From Geobacter sp. (lineage in GTDB: Bacteria; Desulfobacterota; Desulfuromonadia; Geobacterales; Geobacteraceae), in contig POSG01000009.1 of assembly GCA_003314535.1 (NCBI GenBank), forward strand, positions 41,716-105,715: a stretch of DNA of 64,000 bases, in the 5' to 3' direction. The notes beneath the pieces are model-generated. The model did no database searches and had not been told where the DNA came from. It worked only from the letters and a program-made list of their open reading frames with translations. Made by a program: the position numbers and the translations under genes. Numbering within the stretch: position 1 is the first letter of the stretch; each line of letters opens with the position of its first letter. This document shows, piece by piece, positions 1 through 8,294 of the stretch.

Positions 1-2
1 AT

Positions 3-803
3 GCATTGCACCGGGACGACTACGTGGTCAGCGCATACCGTGAACATGCACAGGCCATAGTCAGGGGAGCGGACCCGAAGCGGGTCATGGCGGAGCTGTT
101 CGGCAAGGCAACGGGCATCTGCAAGGGAAAAGGCGGCTCCATGCACCTGTTCGACCCGGAACTGGGCTTCATGGGAGGCTATGCCATCGTCGGGGGCCAG
201 TTCCCCATTGCCGTGGGTTTGGCCTTTGCCTCGAAATACCGGAAAGAGGACCGCATTACCGCCTGCTTCTTCGGCGACGGCGCGACCAACCAGGGGAATT
301 TCCACGAGGGGCTCAACTGGGCGCGGCTCTGGGAGCTGCCGGTCCTCTTCATCTGCGAAAACAACTTCTACGGCATCGGAACGGACGTGCAAAGGTCCTC
401 CGCGCTGCCCAGCATCCACAAGCGCACCTGCGGATACGACATCCCTTCGGCACGGGTTGACGGTATGGATGTAATGGCCGTCTTTGAAGCGGTCAAGTGG
501 GGAGCGGAATGGGTTCGCCAGCACTTCCGGCCCTACCTGGTCGAGGCAATCACGTACCGCTTCCGGGGCCACTCCATGGCGGATCCCGGCAAGTACAGGC
601 CGGCAGCCGAAGTGGAATTATGGAAGGCGCGGGATCCAATTCCCAGTTTCGAACGGCGCCTGATAGACGAGGGGATCATGACCCGCGAAGACCTGGACGC
701 GGTTGCGGCGAAAGCGCGTGAAACCGTTGTCGAAGCGGTGAAGTTCGCCGAAGAGTCACCCTGGCCTGAGGACGAAGAGGTTTACCATGATATCTTCATC
801 TAG
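3..803 (+). CDS. pdhA: E1 alpha subunit of 2-oxoacid (pyruvate) dehydrogenase, 5' partial
   Basis: This is the alpha subunit of the thiamine-diphosphate E1 enzyme that decarboxylates pyruvate or a close analogue and loads the E2 lipoyl arm in the cytoplasm. The visible part has the cofactor and Mg motif GDGATNQGNFHEG about 90 residues in and the loop YRFRGHSMADPGKYR near residue 183. Family members run about 325 residues and only 266 are present, so roughly 60 N-terminal residues lie off the left edge. The frame is open to base 3, so the TTG at 6 is not a true start. It is followed after 29 bases by the beta subunit and then E2. An acetoin dehydrogenase (AcoA) is the main alternative, because the two families are very similar. 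Confidence 0.88.
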   Translation, partial: ALHRDDYVVSAYREHAQAIVRGADPKRVMAELFGKATGICKGKGGSMHLFDPELGFMGGYAIVGGQFPIAVGLAFASKYRKEDRITACFFGDGATNQGNFHEGLNWARLWELPVLFICENNFYGIGTDVQRSSALPSIHKRTCGYDIPSARVDGMDVMAVFEAVKWGAEWVRQHFRPYLVEAITYRFRGHSMADPGKYRPAAEVELWKARDPIPSFERRLIDEGIMTREDLDAVAAKARETVVEAVKFAEESPWPEDEEVYHDIFI

Positions 804-832
804 AGCCGCCATAACGACATCGAGGTTGCCAG

Positions 833-1819
833 ATGGCTGAAATGACTTACCGTGATGCGCTCAACGCCGCATTGAAGGAAGAAATGAGGCGCGACCCCTC
901 CATCGTGCTCTGGGGAGAGGACGTGGCCCTTTACGAGGGGTCGTTCAAAGTGACCCGCGGTCTTCTTGCCGAGTTCGGCGATGAGCGGGTGAAGGACACC
1001 CCTATTTCGGAAAACACCATAATCGGAGCGGCTGTGGGAGCTGCCATGGGAGGGCTGCGGCCGGTCGCCGAACTGATGACCGTCAACTTCGCGCTTCTGG
1101 CTATGGATCAGCTTATCAACCACATGGCAAAAATCAGGTCCATGTTCGGAGGGCAGGTGAACCTTCCCATGGTGGTGCGCATGCCCGGCGGCGGCGGCAG
1201 CCAGCTGGGCGCGCAGCACTCCCAGAGCCTGGAGTCGTACTTCATGCACTGCCCGGGGATCTACGTTGTGGCGCCGGCCACTCCCGCCGACGCCAAGGGT
1301 CTTTTGAAGGCCTCGATCCGCAATGACAATCCCGTGGTGTTCCTGGAACACGAACTTCTCTACAACAGCAAGGGCGAAGTGCCTTCCGACGGTGAACACC
1401 TGGTTCCGCTGGGCAAGGCAGCCGTGCCACGGCAGGGTACGGATGTGACTATCATTGCCTATTCGCGTATGTCGGTCCTCTCGCTGCAGGCGGCACAGAT
1501 GCTGGAAAAGGACGGAATTTCGTGCGAGGTTGTCGATCTCCGCTCCCTCGCTCCCCTGGACACCGAAACCTTCCTCGAGTCAGCCAGGAAGACGTCGCGG
1601 GCCGTGGTGGTCTCCGAATGCTGGAAAACCTGCGGCGTGGGCAGCGAGATAGCATCGCTCGTCTTCGAGAACTGCTTCGACATCCTGTCCGCGCCGGTGA
1701 AAAGAATTTCCGGTCTGGATGTGCCCATGCCCTACTCGCGGAAGATCGAAAAGCTGTGCATCCCCCAGGTGGAAGACATTGTCGCCGCGGTTAGAGATCT
1801 GATGCGGCAGGAGTACTGA
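833..1819 (+). CDS. pdhB: E1 beta subunit of 2-oxoacid (pyruvate) dehydrogenase
   Basis: This is the partner of the upstream alpha subunit; together they form the heterotetrameric E1. The 328 residues match the usual family length. An N-terminal pyrimidine-binding domain carries WGEDVALYEGSFKVTRGL near residue 28, where the ThDP-activating glutamate lies, and the C-terminal transketolase domain includes SECWKTCGVGSEIAS near residue 262. The ATG at 833 starts the conserved MTYRDALNAAL region. The gene lies 29 bases after pdhA and 53 bases before pdhC, so the three are probably one operon. Substrate choice between pyruvate and acetoin cannot be read from the sequence. Confidence 0.92.
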   Translation: MAEMTYRDALNAALKEEMRRDPSIVLWGEDVALYEGSFKVTRGLLAEFGDERVKDTPISENTIIGAAVGAAMGGLRPVAELMTVNFALLAMDQLINHMAKIRSMFGGQVNLPMVVRMPGGGGSQLGAQHSQSLESYFMHCPGIYVVAPATPADAKGLLKASIRNDNPVVFLEHELLYNSKGEVPSDGEHLVPLGKAAVPRQGTDVTIIAYSRMSVLSLQAAQMLEKDGISCEVVDLRSLAPLDTETFLESARKTSRAVVVSECWKTCGVGSEIASLVFENCFDILSAPVKRISGLDVPMPYSRKIEKLCIPQVEDIVAAVRDLMRQEY

Positions 1820-1872
1820 AAAGCCGCAACCGGCGGAGGCGGCATTTCCGGAGCAACCGACGAGGTGGAATA

Positions 1873-3141
1873 ATGGCAACCGAGATCACCATGCCCAAGC
1901 TGTCCGACACCATGACCGAAGGGACCCTCGCCGCCTGGAGGAAAAACCCGGGGGAATGGGTCGAGCGGGGAGACATCATAGCCGAAGTGGAAACGGACAA
2001 GGCGACCATGGAACTGGAATCCTTCGACTCCGGGGTTCTTCTGGAAATCAGCGTCAAGGCCGGGGAGACCGTTCCCGTGGGAACGGTTATCGCGCGCATC
2101 GGCAAAGCCGGCGAAGCCGCCGCCGCACCGCCCGAAAAACCCGCGCACCTGGAGACAATGGAGCTGGCCGAACCCCCTGGAGAACCCGTCCCGACGACGA
2201 CGCAGACGAAACGTCCTCCCGCCGCTCCTTCCGATGCGCCTTTGGCCCCCGTGGAAAAAGCAGCTCCCATGGTCCGCCGCCTTGCCCGGGAAAAGGGAGT
2301 CGACCTGGGATCGATCAGGGGAACCGGCCCGGAAGGGAGAATCACGAAAGACGACCTGGAAAATTTCCTTTCCCGTAAGGAGGGAAAAAGCGCCGAAGCT
2401 GACGGCCCCACGGCTGAAGAGCCCGCCGGCGGCCACGAAGGACCGGCCCCATCCCGGCCGGTTGCCGGCGCTGACTTCGAGGTCCTGACACCGATGCGCA
2501 CAGCCATTGCCCGCACGGTCATCGATTCGTGGAAAACCATCCCCCATTTCACGGTGACGGCAGATGTGGACATGGCAGCTGCCGAATCTTTGCATCACGG
2601 TCTCATCGAAGCAGGCCACGGGGTTACTCTCACGGATATCGTAATCAAGGCAACAGCCGCTACCCTTGAAGAATTCCCCCGGCTGAACGCAAGCTACGGA
2701 GACAACAGGATCATTCTTCATCCCGGCATCGACATGGGCGTGGCGGTGGACGTGGAAAACGGCTTGCTGGTCCCGGTGATCAGGAACTGCGAGGTTCTCT
2801 CCCTGAGGGAAATCGGGATCCAGAGCCGCGACCTCATCGGAAGGGCAAGGTCGGGGCAGATCAGGGTATCAGAGATAACCGGCGGAACGTTCACAATTTC
2901 CAACATGGGGATGTTCGGCATCAAAGAGTTTTCCGCCATCATACTTCCACCCCAGGCGGGAATCCTCGCAATCGGCGCAGTCTCGGATCGCGCGATCATA
3001 AAGAATGGCGTCGCTGCCGCGGCGCGAATAATGACGATGACACTTTCGGCAGACCACCGGGTTGTTGACGGAGCCTACGCTGCCCGCTTCATGCGGAGAC
3101 TTTCCGAGGTCCTGGAAAATCCGCTTCGCCTGCTGATCTGA
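1873..3141 (+). CDS. pdhC: E2 dihydrolipoyl acyltransferase
   Basis: This is the core acyltransferase that receives the acyl group from E1 on a swinging lipoyl arm and transfers it to CoA. It has three parts in order. One lipoyl domain (about 1-78) carries the modified lysine K43 in EVETDKATM. A Pro/Ala-rich linker leads to a peripheral subunit-binding domain at about 128-160 (VRRLAREKGVDLGSIRGTGP). The catalytic domain ends with SADHRVVDG, catalytic His395 and Asp399. A GAGGTGG ribosome-binding site precedes the ATG. Only one lipoyl domain is present. No E3 gene follows, so the complex must use an E3 encoded elsewhere. Confidence 0.93.
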   Translation: MATEITMPKLSDTMTEGTLAAWRKNPGEWVERGDIIAEVETDKATMELESFDSGVLLEISVKAGETVPVGTVIARIGKAGEAAAAPPEKPAHLETMELAEPPGEPVPTTTQTKRPPAAPSDAPLAPVEKAAPMVRRLAREKGVDLGSIRGTGPEGRITKDDLENFLSRKEGKSAEADGPTAEEPAGGHEGPAPSRPVAGADFEVLTPMRTAIARTVIDSWKTIPHFTVTADVDMAAAESLHHGLIEAGHGVTLTDIVIKATAATLEEFPRLNASYGDNRIILHPGIDMGVAVDVENGLLVPVIRNCEVLSLREIGIQSRDLIGRARSGQIRVSEITGGTFTISNMGMFGIKEFSAIILPPQAGILAIGAVSDRAIIKNGVAAAARIMTMTLSADHRVVDGAYAARFMRRLSEVLENPLRLLI

Positions 3142-3175
3142 AACAGATATTTCAATGAAAATGAAGGAGGCAACA

Positions 3176-5593
3176 ATGGTGAAAGATGACTGCAGGGTAC
3201 AGGCGGAACGCCTCAGATGGACATGCGATCCGGACCAGCTCCAGTTCGAGACAACGGACGACCTGTACGAGCTGGAAGGAACCATCGGACAGGAACGGGC
3301 GCTGAGAGCCATAGACTTCAGCCTGGGCATGACCGAAGCCGGATTCAACCTCTATATCTCCGGAGAAGCGGGCACAGGACGCACTTCTTCCATCATGAAC
3401 CTTTTGAAGACGCGGGCCAAGGATGAGCCCACCCCCCATGACTGGTGCTACGTATACAACTTCAAGTCGCCGGACAATCCCATGGCACTGGCTTTGAAGG
3501 CCGGCATGGGATGCGAGTTGGAAAAGGACATGCAGGAACTCCTCATCCTGGTCCGCAGCGACATCCCCAAAGCCCTTGAGAGCAAGGAATACGAGGGCAA
3601 CAAATCGGCGATAATCCAGGAAAACCAGGAAAGGAACAATGCCCTTTTCTCAGCGTTGGAAAAGGAGGCCCAGGAAAAGGGCTTCTCGCTGCAGAGGACC
3701 GTAACGGGCCTGGTCATGGTTCCCCAGAAGGAAGGGCGAAATTTCACCCAGGAGGAGTATGATGCCCTGCCCGCCGATGAGCAGGAACGGCTGGACGCCA
3801 TCGGTACCGAGCTCAAAGGGAAGTTGGCCGACGTCATAGGCCAGATCCGCGACAACGAGAAAGCCGTCAAGGAAGCCCTTGCCCAGCTGGACAGAAATCT
3901 CGGCCTGTCGGCAGTCGGCCACTATATCGTACCGCTGAAGGAAAAATACAGTGAATTCGGGCGAGTGATCGAGTATCTGGAAATGGTCCAGGAAGACATC
4001 CTGCTCAACCTGGAAGATTTCAAGGGGACCCCGCAACAGCCATCCATCCCGGGGCTCAAGCTCCCGGTGCAGACACCGTCCTTCGAACGTTACGTGGTGA
4101 ACCTCCTGGTCGACAATTGCGGAAAAATGGGAGCTCCGGTCGTCTTCGAAGCCAACCCGACCTACAACAACCTGTTCGGCCGCATCGACCACGTGATGCA
4201 GATGGGCGGCGTCGCGACAACCAACTTCACCCTGATAAAGGCAGGCTCGCTCCACAAGGCCAACGGCGGATATCTCGTGGTCAACGCCCGGGACGTGCTG
4301 CTCAGCCCGTTTTCCTGGGATGCCCTGAAACGCTGTATCCGCAACAGTGAAATAAAAATCGAGGATGTCCTGGAACAGTATCGCATCATCACCATGGTCT
4401 CGCTCAAGCCGGAACCGGTAACGCTCCAGGCCAAGATCATCATGATCGGCTCGCCGATGATCTACTACCTGCTCTACTACCTGGAACCCGATTACCGCAA
4501 GTTTTTCAAGGTAAAAGCGGATTTCGACAGCAAGGTGGCACGGACGCCCGAAGTTCTCAAGGATTATGCCCTGTTCGTATCCACCCACTGCAGGAAAGAG
4601 CAGCTCCTGCCATTTGACAAGAGCGCCGTCGCAGGCATCCTGGAATGCTCCGCACGCATGGTGGAGGACCAGGAAAAGTTTTCCACCCAGTTCATGGAAG
4701 TTGCCGACCTGATCCGTGAAGCGGACTACTGGGCGCGCAAAGGGGAAAGCTCGATGGTGACGGGAGCCCATGTCAGGCAGGCGATCGAGGAAAAGATCTA
4801 CCGGAGCAACCAGATCGAGGAACGCCTGCAGGAACTCTTCGAAGAAGGCACCCTGATGGTGGACACGGCGGGCAGCGTGGTAGGCCAGGTGAACGGTCTG
4901 TCGGTCATCACCCTGGCCGACTACACCTTCGGCAGGCCGTCCCGCGTTACAGCACGGGTTTACATGGGCCGGGGCGGCATGGTCAACATCGAGCGTGAAG
5001 TGAAACTTTCCGGCCCCATCCACGACAAGGGCGTACTGATCCTCACCGGCTACCTGGGGGGAAAATTCGCCCATGACAAGCCCCTCTCCTTTTCCGCATC
5101 CCTCTGCTTCGAGCAGAACTACGAGGGAATCGAGGGAGACAGCGCTTCCTCCACCGAATTGTACGCCCTGCTCTCCGCCCTTTCCGGCGTTCCGCTCAAG
5201 CAGGGCATCGCTGTCACCGGCAGCGTCAACCAGCTGGGCATGGTCCAGCCCATCGGCGGTGTCAATTACAAGATCGAAGGTTTCTTCGCCGTGTGCAAGG
5301 CGAAGGGGCTGACCGGCGAACAGGGTGTCATGATTCCGCGCAGCAACCTGCGCAACCTCATGCTGAAGAACGAAGTGGCGGAAGCGGTTGAGGCGGGCAG
5401 ATTCAACATCTGGAGCGTGGAAACAATCGACCAGGGCATCGAGATACTTACCGGGATTCCTGCAGGCGAGCGGCGTGAAGACGGGAGCTACCCGGAAGGC
5501 AGCGTCTATTGCCTGGTTGATTCGCGCCTGAGGGAAATGCTGGAAAACATGAAGAAATTCACCGGCGGCACGGAAAGGGACGAGAAAAAGTAA
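3176..5593 (+). CDS. Lon-family (S16) ATP-dependent protease, COG1067 type
   Basis: This is an 805-residue cytoplasmic AAA+ protease of the Lon-related group, distinct from the main Lon. The start at 3176 is chosen because a GGAGG sequence sits seven bases upstream; an ATG 21 bases earlier lies on the wrong side of that site. The C-terminal protease domain has the Ser-Lys dyad Ser656 (EGDSASS) and Lys699 (NYKIEG), 43 residues apart as in E. coli Lon. The nucleotide site near residue 65 reads GEAGTGRTS, with Arg in place of the Walker Lys, and the likely Walker B strand is GGYLVVNARD. A long helical insert, about 110-290, separates them. It follows the dehydrogenase operon by 34 bases. Targets are unknown. 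Confidence 0.88.
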   Translation: MVKDDCRVQAERLRWTCDPDQLQFETTDDLYELEGTIGQERALRAIDFSLGMTEAGFNLYISGEAGTGRTSSIMNLLKTRAKDEPTPHDWCYVYNFKSPDNPMALALKAGMGCELEKDMQELLILVRSDIPKALESKEYEGNKSAIIQENQERNNALFSALEKEAQEKGFSLQRTVTGLVMVPQKEGRNFTQEEYDALPADEQERLDAIGTELKGKLADVIGQIRDNEKAVKEALAQLDRNLGLSAVGHYIVPLKEKYSEFGRVIEYLEMVQEDILLNLEDFKGTPQQPSIPGLKLPVQTPSFERYVVNLLVDNCGKMGAPVVFEANPTYNNLFGRIDHVMQMGGVATTNFTLIKAGSLHKANGGYLVVNARDVLLSPFSWDALKRCIRNSEIKIEDVLEQYRIITMVSLKPEPVTLQAKIIMIGSPMIYYLLYYLEPDYRKFFKVKADFDSKVARTPEVLKDYALFVSTHCRKEQLLPFDKSAVAGILECSARMVEDQEKFSTQFMEVADLIREADYWARKGESSMVTGAHVRQAIEEKIYRSNQIEERLQELFEEGTLMVDTAGSVVGQVNGLSVITLADYTFGRPSRVTARVYMGRGGMVNIEREVKLSGPIHDKGVLILTGYLGGKFAHDKPLSFSASLCFEQNYEGIEGDSASSTELYALLSALSGVPLKQGIAVTGSVNQLGMVQPIGGVNYKIEGFFAVCKAKGLTGEQGVMIPRSNLRNLMLKNEVAEAVEAGRFNIWSVETIDQGIEILTGIPAGERREDGSYPEGSVYCLVDSRLREMLENMKKFTGGTERDEKK

Positions 5594-5616
5594 TCACGGT
5601 TCACAATTTCTTTCCC

Positions 5617-5657
5617 GAAGGCAGGGGTTATGCGTTATCATTATTCCTGCCTTCTTT
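5617..5657 (+). terminator. Possible rho-independent terminator after the Lon-like gene
   Basis: A 9-bp perfect stem (GAAGGCAGG with CCTGCCTTC) encloses a 20-base loop and is followed by only TTTG. The stem is good but the T-run is short, so termination may be weak. Confidence 0.45.
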
Positions 5658-5728
5658 GTGGACTTGTGACGAAAATCACAGACATCAGGCACAGCGAGGC
5701 ACGATACTTTCCCTGAAAGGGCCTGATA

Positions 5729-6601
5729 ATGCCTGACAAGTGCACCCTGATCGTGAATCCCCTCTCAGGCGGTTATTCGCCGGCGAAGGCACGGGAAGCC
5801 GAATCAGCGCTGAAGAAACTCGGCATGTACTGCAGGGTCGCTGAAACCAGGACTCCTGTTGAAGCAGCCAATCTGGCTGCCGAAATCTGCCGGGAGGAAA
5901 CCGACCCGTTTATAGTGATCGGCGCCGGCGACGGCACCATTAACAGTGTGGTGAACGGTCTCGCCCCAGGCAGGGCAACTGTCGCGGTGCTGCCATTCGG
6001 GACCTCGAACGTTCTCAGCAGGGAACTGGGGATCTTCACTGCTGAAGACGGCATGGAAAGGATCGCTGCAGGGCGTTCAAAACCGGTTTCGGTCGGGCTG
6101 ATAGAAAAGGATTCGACAAAGCGGATTTTCCTGCTCATGGCGGGGATAGGTTTCGACGGCGCGGTAGTCAAAAGTGTAGGCCCCATTGAGAAGCGATATC
6201 TTGGCAAGTTCGCCTATGTCCTTTCAGCCGTGCGGCATCTGCTGGCCGGTGAATCGGGATCGTTTCGGGTCGAATGGGATTCCGGCCATACCGACTGCCA
6301 CAGCGTGATTGTCTGTAATGCATCGAAATACGCAGGCAATTTCTCAATTGCTCCGTCTGCGTCGCTGTTCGAACAGGGATTCCAGGTGGTCTGCCTGGAG
6401 AAGGGAAACAGAGCATTCATCATGCGGTCGATGCTTACCCTTCTGTCCGGAAAGGGCATGAGCGGAACGCACATCCGGACCTTCCGGGCCGGGAAACTGC
6501 GAATCAGGGGCGACAGGCCTCTCCAGGCGGATGGAGACTTCTATTTCCATGCTCCTGCAAATATCTGCTCTGTTCCGGATTTCATGAAGATCATCGCATA
6601 G
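5729..6601 (+). CDS. Diacylglycerol/lipid kinase family protein (YegS/DgkB type)
   Basis: This soluble kinase family phosphorylates diacylglycerol or related lipids at the membrane using ATP. The 290 residues are typical in length. The N-terminal catalytic domain starts with a lipid-kinase strand (LIVNPLSGG), and the nucleotide-binding motif GAGDGTINSVVNGL lies at about residues 71-84. A second conserved block, LPFGTSNVLSREL, follows at about 93. The C-terminal beta-sandwich ends in the usual LQADGDFY-like segment. The gene stands alone, flanked by probable terminators, so context says little about its lipid. The ribosome-binding site before the ATG is poor. The exact substrate is not predictable. 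Confidence 0.85.
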   Translation: MPDKCTLIVNPLSGGYSPAKAREAESALKKLGMYCRVAETRTPVEAANLAAEICREETDPFIVIGAGDGTINSVVNGLAPGRATVAVLPFGTSNVLSRELGIFTAEDGMERIAAGRSKPVSVGLIEKDSTKRIFLLMAGIGFDGAVVKSVGPIEKRYLGKFAYVLSAVRHLLAGESGSFRVEWDSGHTDCHSVIVCNASKYAGNFSIAPSASLFEQGFQVVCLEKGNRAFIMRSMLTLLSGKGMSGTHIRTFRAGKLRIRGDRPLQADGDFYFHAPANICSVPDFMKIIA

Positions 6602-6684
6602 CAGTCTGCGGTAAAGGGTTTCCTGGCAGAAAACGGCGCCACGCTGCGGACATTGCGGACCTGGAAGGGTTGGCTCCCTGTCGG

Positions 6685-6715
6685 AACGCGGCCGCAACCG
6701 CGGTTTGATGTTTTT
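6685..6715 (+). terminator. Possible rho-independent terminator
   Basis: A GC-rich hairpin (AACGCGG pairing with CCGCGGTT, one bulge, six-base loop) is followed by TTTGATGTTTTT. It would end transcription of the lipid kinase gene before the PilZ response regulator gene. Confidence 0.45.
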
Positions 6716-6780
6716 AATCTGGACAATTGGAGCAATTTTGATTACATGGTAGGAAAAGATTTTTCCTGGCGGAGGATGCA

Positions 6781-7485
6781 ATGACCACCACGTCCAAGAT
6801 CCTTCTGGTTGACGATACCAGGCTTTTTCTCGAACTGGAAAAGAGCTTCCTGAAGCTGTCCCCGGTGCACGTCCTGACCGCCTCCAGCGCTGAAGAAGCT
6901 CTGGAAATCGCCGCCAACGAACGCCCCGACCTCATTTTCCTCGATATCCACATGCCGGGAATAGGAGGAATCGCCTGCTGCAAGCTCCTGAAAAAGGACC
7001 CTTCCCTCAAATCCATACCGGTAGTGATGGTATCCGCCTCCGGCAAGGAGGAAGACCTTGACCTGTGCAGGTCGGCCGGGTGCGACGACTACGTTACCAA
7101 GCCCATCGACCGCAAAATGTTCCTGGAGAAGGCGCGCAAGTTCACCAACACCGTTGACCGCCGCGAACCACGGATCTGCTTCAGGGCGGAAGTGGCGTGC
7201 AGGTTGAAGGATCAGTTCATGACCGTGCACAGCGTGGACCTGAGTTCCGGGGGCGTTTATCTCCAGTGTGATATGGACGTGGCGGAGAAAGAGATGATGG
7301 CACTCTCGTTCGTGCTGTCAACAAATGATGAACCGGCCGTAGTCGCAAAAGGACAGATCGCCTGGATCAACAGTGCCGACCTCAGGAAAAAACCGTCCCT
7401 CCCCCCTGGATTCGGCGTGGAATTCATCGACATGGCGGAATCGAGCCGATCAGCCATAAGGTCATTTCTGAACTCCCGGCCATAA
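6781..7485 (+). CDS. Response regulator with receiver and PilZ domains
   Basis: This 234-residue signalling protein joins a phospho-acceptor receiver to a cyclic-di-GMP-binding PilZ domain. The receiver (about 1-120) has the acidic pair in LLVDDTR, the phospho-acceptor Asp in LIFLDIHMPG near residue 58, the Ser switch in VMVSASG and Lys in VTKPID. The PilZ part (about 125-234) has the arginines in RREPR and the DLSSGG element typical of c-di-GMP binding. A GGAGG site lies seven bases upstream of the ATG. No kinase gene adjoins it. The domain pair suggests coupling of a phosphorelay to c-di-GMP output, for example motility or surface behaviour. Confidence 0.9.
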   Translation: MTTTSKILLVDDTRLFLELEKSFLKLSPVHVLTASSAEEALEIAANERPDLIFLDIHMPGIGGIACCKLLKKDPSLKSIPVVMVSASGKEEDLDLCRSAGCDDYVTKPIDRKMFLEKARKFTNTVDRREPRICFRAEVACRLKDQFMTVHSVDLSSGGVYLQCDMDVAEKEMMALSFVLSTNDEPAVVAKGQIAWINSADLRKKPSLPPGFGVEFIDMAESSRSAIRSFLNSRP

Positions 7486-7509
7486 TTCCATCGCAGCAGG
7501 GATACTACC

Positions 7510-8091
7510 ATGGTTCATGACAGGGATAACAGCAACCTGAAATGGGATCAGCGCTTCCGTACTGAAGAATGTGTTCTGGGGAACGATCCTTCCGCGTACC
7601 TCTCGGACAACATAGAACTGATCAAGAAACTCGCGCCGGGAAAGCGCGCCCTGGACATTGCCTGTGGCGAGGGGAGAAACAGCATATACCTGGCAAAACA
7701 GGGCTTCGAGGTTGTGGGACTGGACATTTCAAAGGCAGGGCTGGAGAAGGCCCGTGACTGGATGGCCAGGGAATCGCTGAGGATAGACCTGCGCACTGTC
7801 GACCTGCAAAATTATCACATCACCGAAAAATACGACCTCATCATCAACTTCAATTTCCTTCTGCGCGACCTCATCCCGGAAGCGGTCGCCGCCCTGGAGC
7901 CGGGAGGGGTGCTGGTATTCGATACCCTGATGGATTCACCGTATGTCCCCTGCCCCCACAAGAAAGAGCACCTGCTCGCACCGGGCGAGCTCCTGGCCAT
8001 TTTCAGCACGTTCAAAGGTGAAATTCTTCTCCCCGAGGAAAGGCCGTACGACCAGATGCCGACTGCGAAACTGATTTTCCGCAAGGGTTGA
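7510..8091 (+). CDS. Class I SAM-dependent methyltransferase
   Basis: This 193-residue protein has the Rossmann-fold methyltransferase signature: the glycine motif LDIACGEGRNSIYLA at about residue 50, the acidic motif II VVGLDIS, and IIINFNFL at the position of motif IV. It resembles TehB-like small-molecule methyltransferases, with no accessory domain to indicate a substrate. It begins 24 bases after the PilZ regulator gene and may share its transcript. It runs convergently into the pseudogene relic that ends at 8094. The start at 7510 is the first ATG in frame; a clear Shine-Dalgarno sequence is not visible. Confidence 0.82.
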   Translation: MVHDRDNSNLKWDQRFRTEECVLGNDPSAYLSDNIELIKKLAPGKRALDIACGEGRNSIYLAKQGFEVVGLDISKAGLEKARDWMARESLRIDLRTVDLQNYHITEKYDLIINFNFLLRDLIPEAVAALEPGGVLVFDTLMDSPYVPCPHKKEHLLAPGELLAIFSTFKGEILLPEERPYDQMPTAKLIFRKG

Positions 8092-8093
8092 TT

Positions 8094-8294
8094 TCACCTA
8101 GCCGCAATCACCTCTTCCCAGGTCGTCCCCCTCCAGCATTTTTCTCACCGCAACCTGGCGAAACGGGATCATTCCGCCACGTACGGCGATCTCCTGCAAC
8201 TCGGCCGAATAAACTTTCCCATCCAGCCGCGAAAACCAGGCTCCCGGTAAAATCCATGACCTCGAAAACGCCGGTCCTGCCGCGGTATCCCGGA
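8094..8294 (-). pseudogene. Remnant of the C-terminal end of a GspE/PilB-type secretion ATPase
   Basis: Read on the minus strand, three frames in succession spell the end of a type II secretion or type IV pilus assembly ATPase. The first frame gives GYRGRTGVFEVMDFTGSL, the block that follows the zinc site in these proteins. A second frame then gives SAELQEIAVRGGMIPF and RQVAVRKMLEG. A third gives TTWEEVIAAR and a TGA stop at 8094-8096. The second shift falls in a run of five G, where one fewer G would restore the frame. The relic begins next to the stop codon of the secreted coiled-coil gene at 8295. Nothing of the Walker domain remains. The order of conserved blocks supports a decayed gene. 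Confidence 0.7.

Noticed and set aside
3650..5074. A 474-codon minus-strand frame antisense to the Lon-like gene
   Set aside because: It lies wholly inside a well-supported gene and shows no family similarity.
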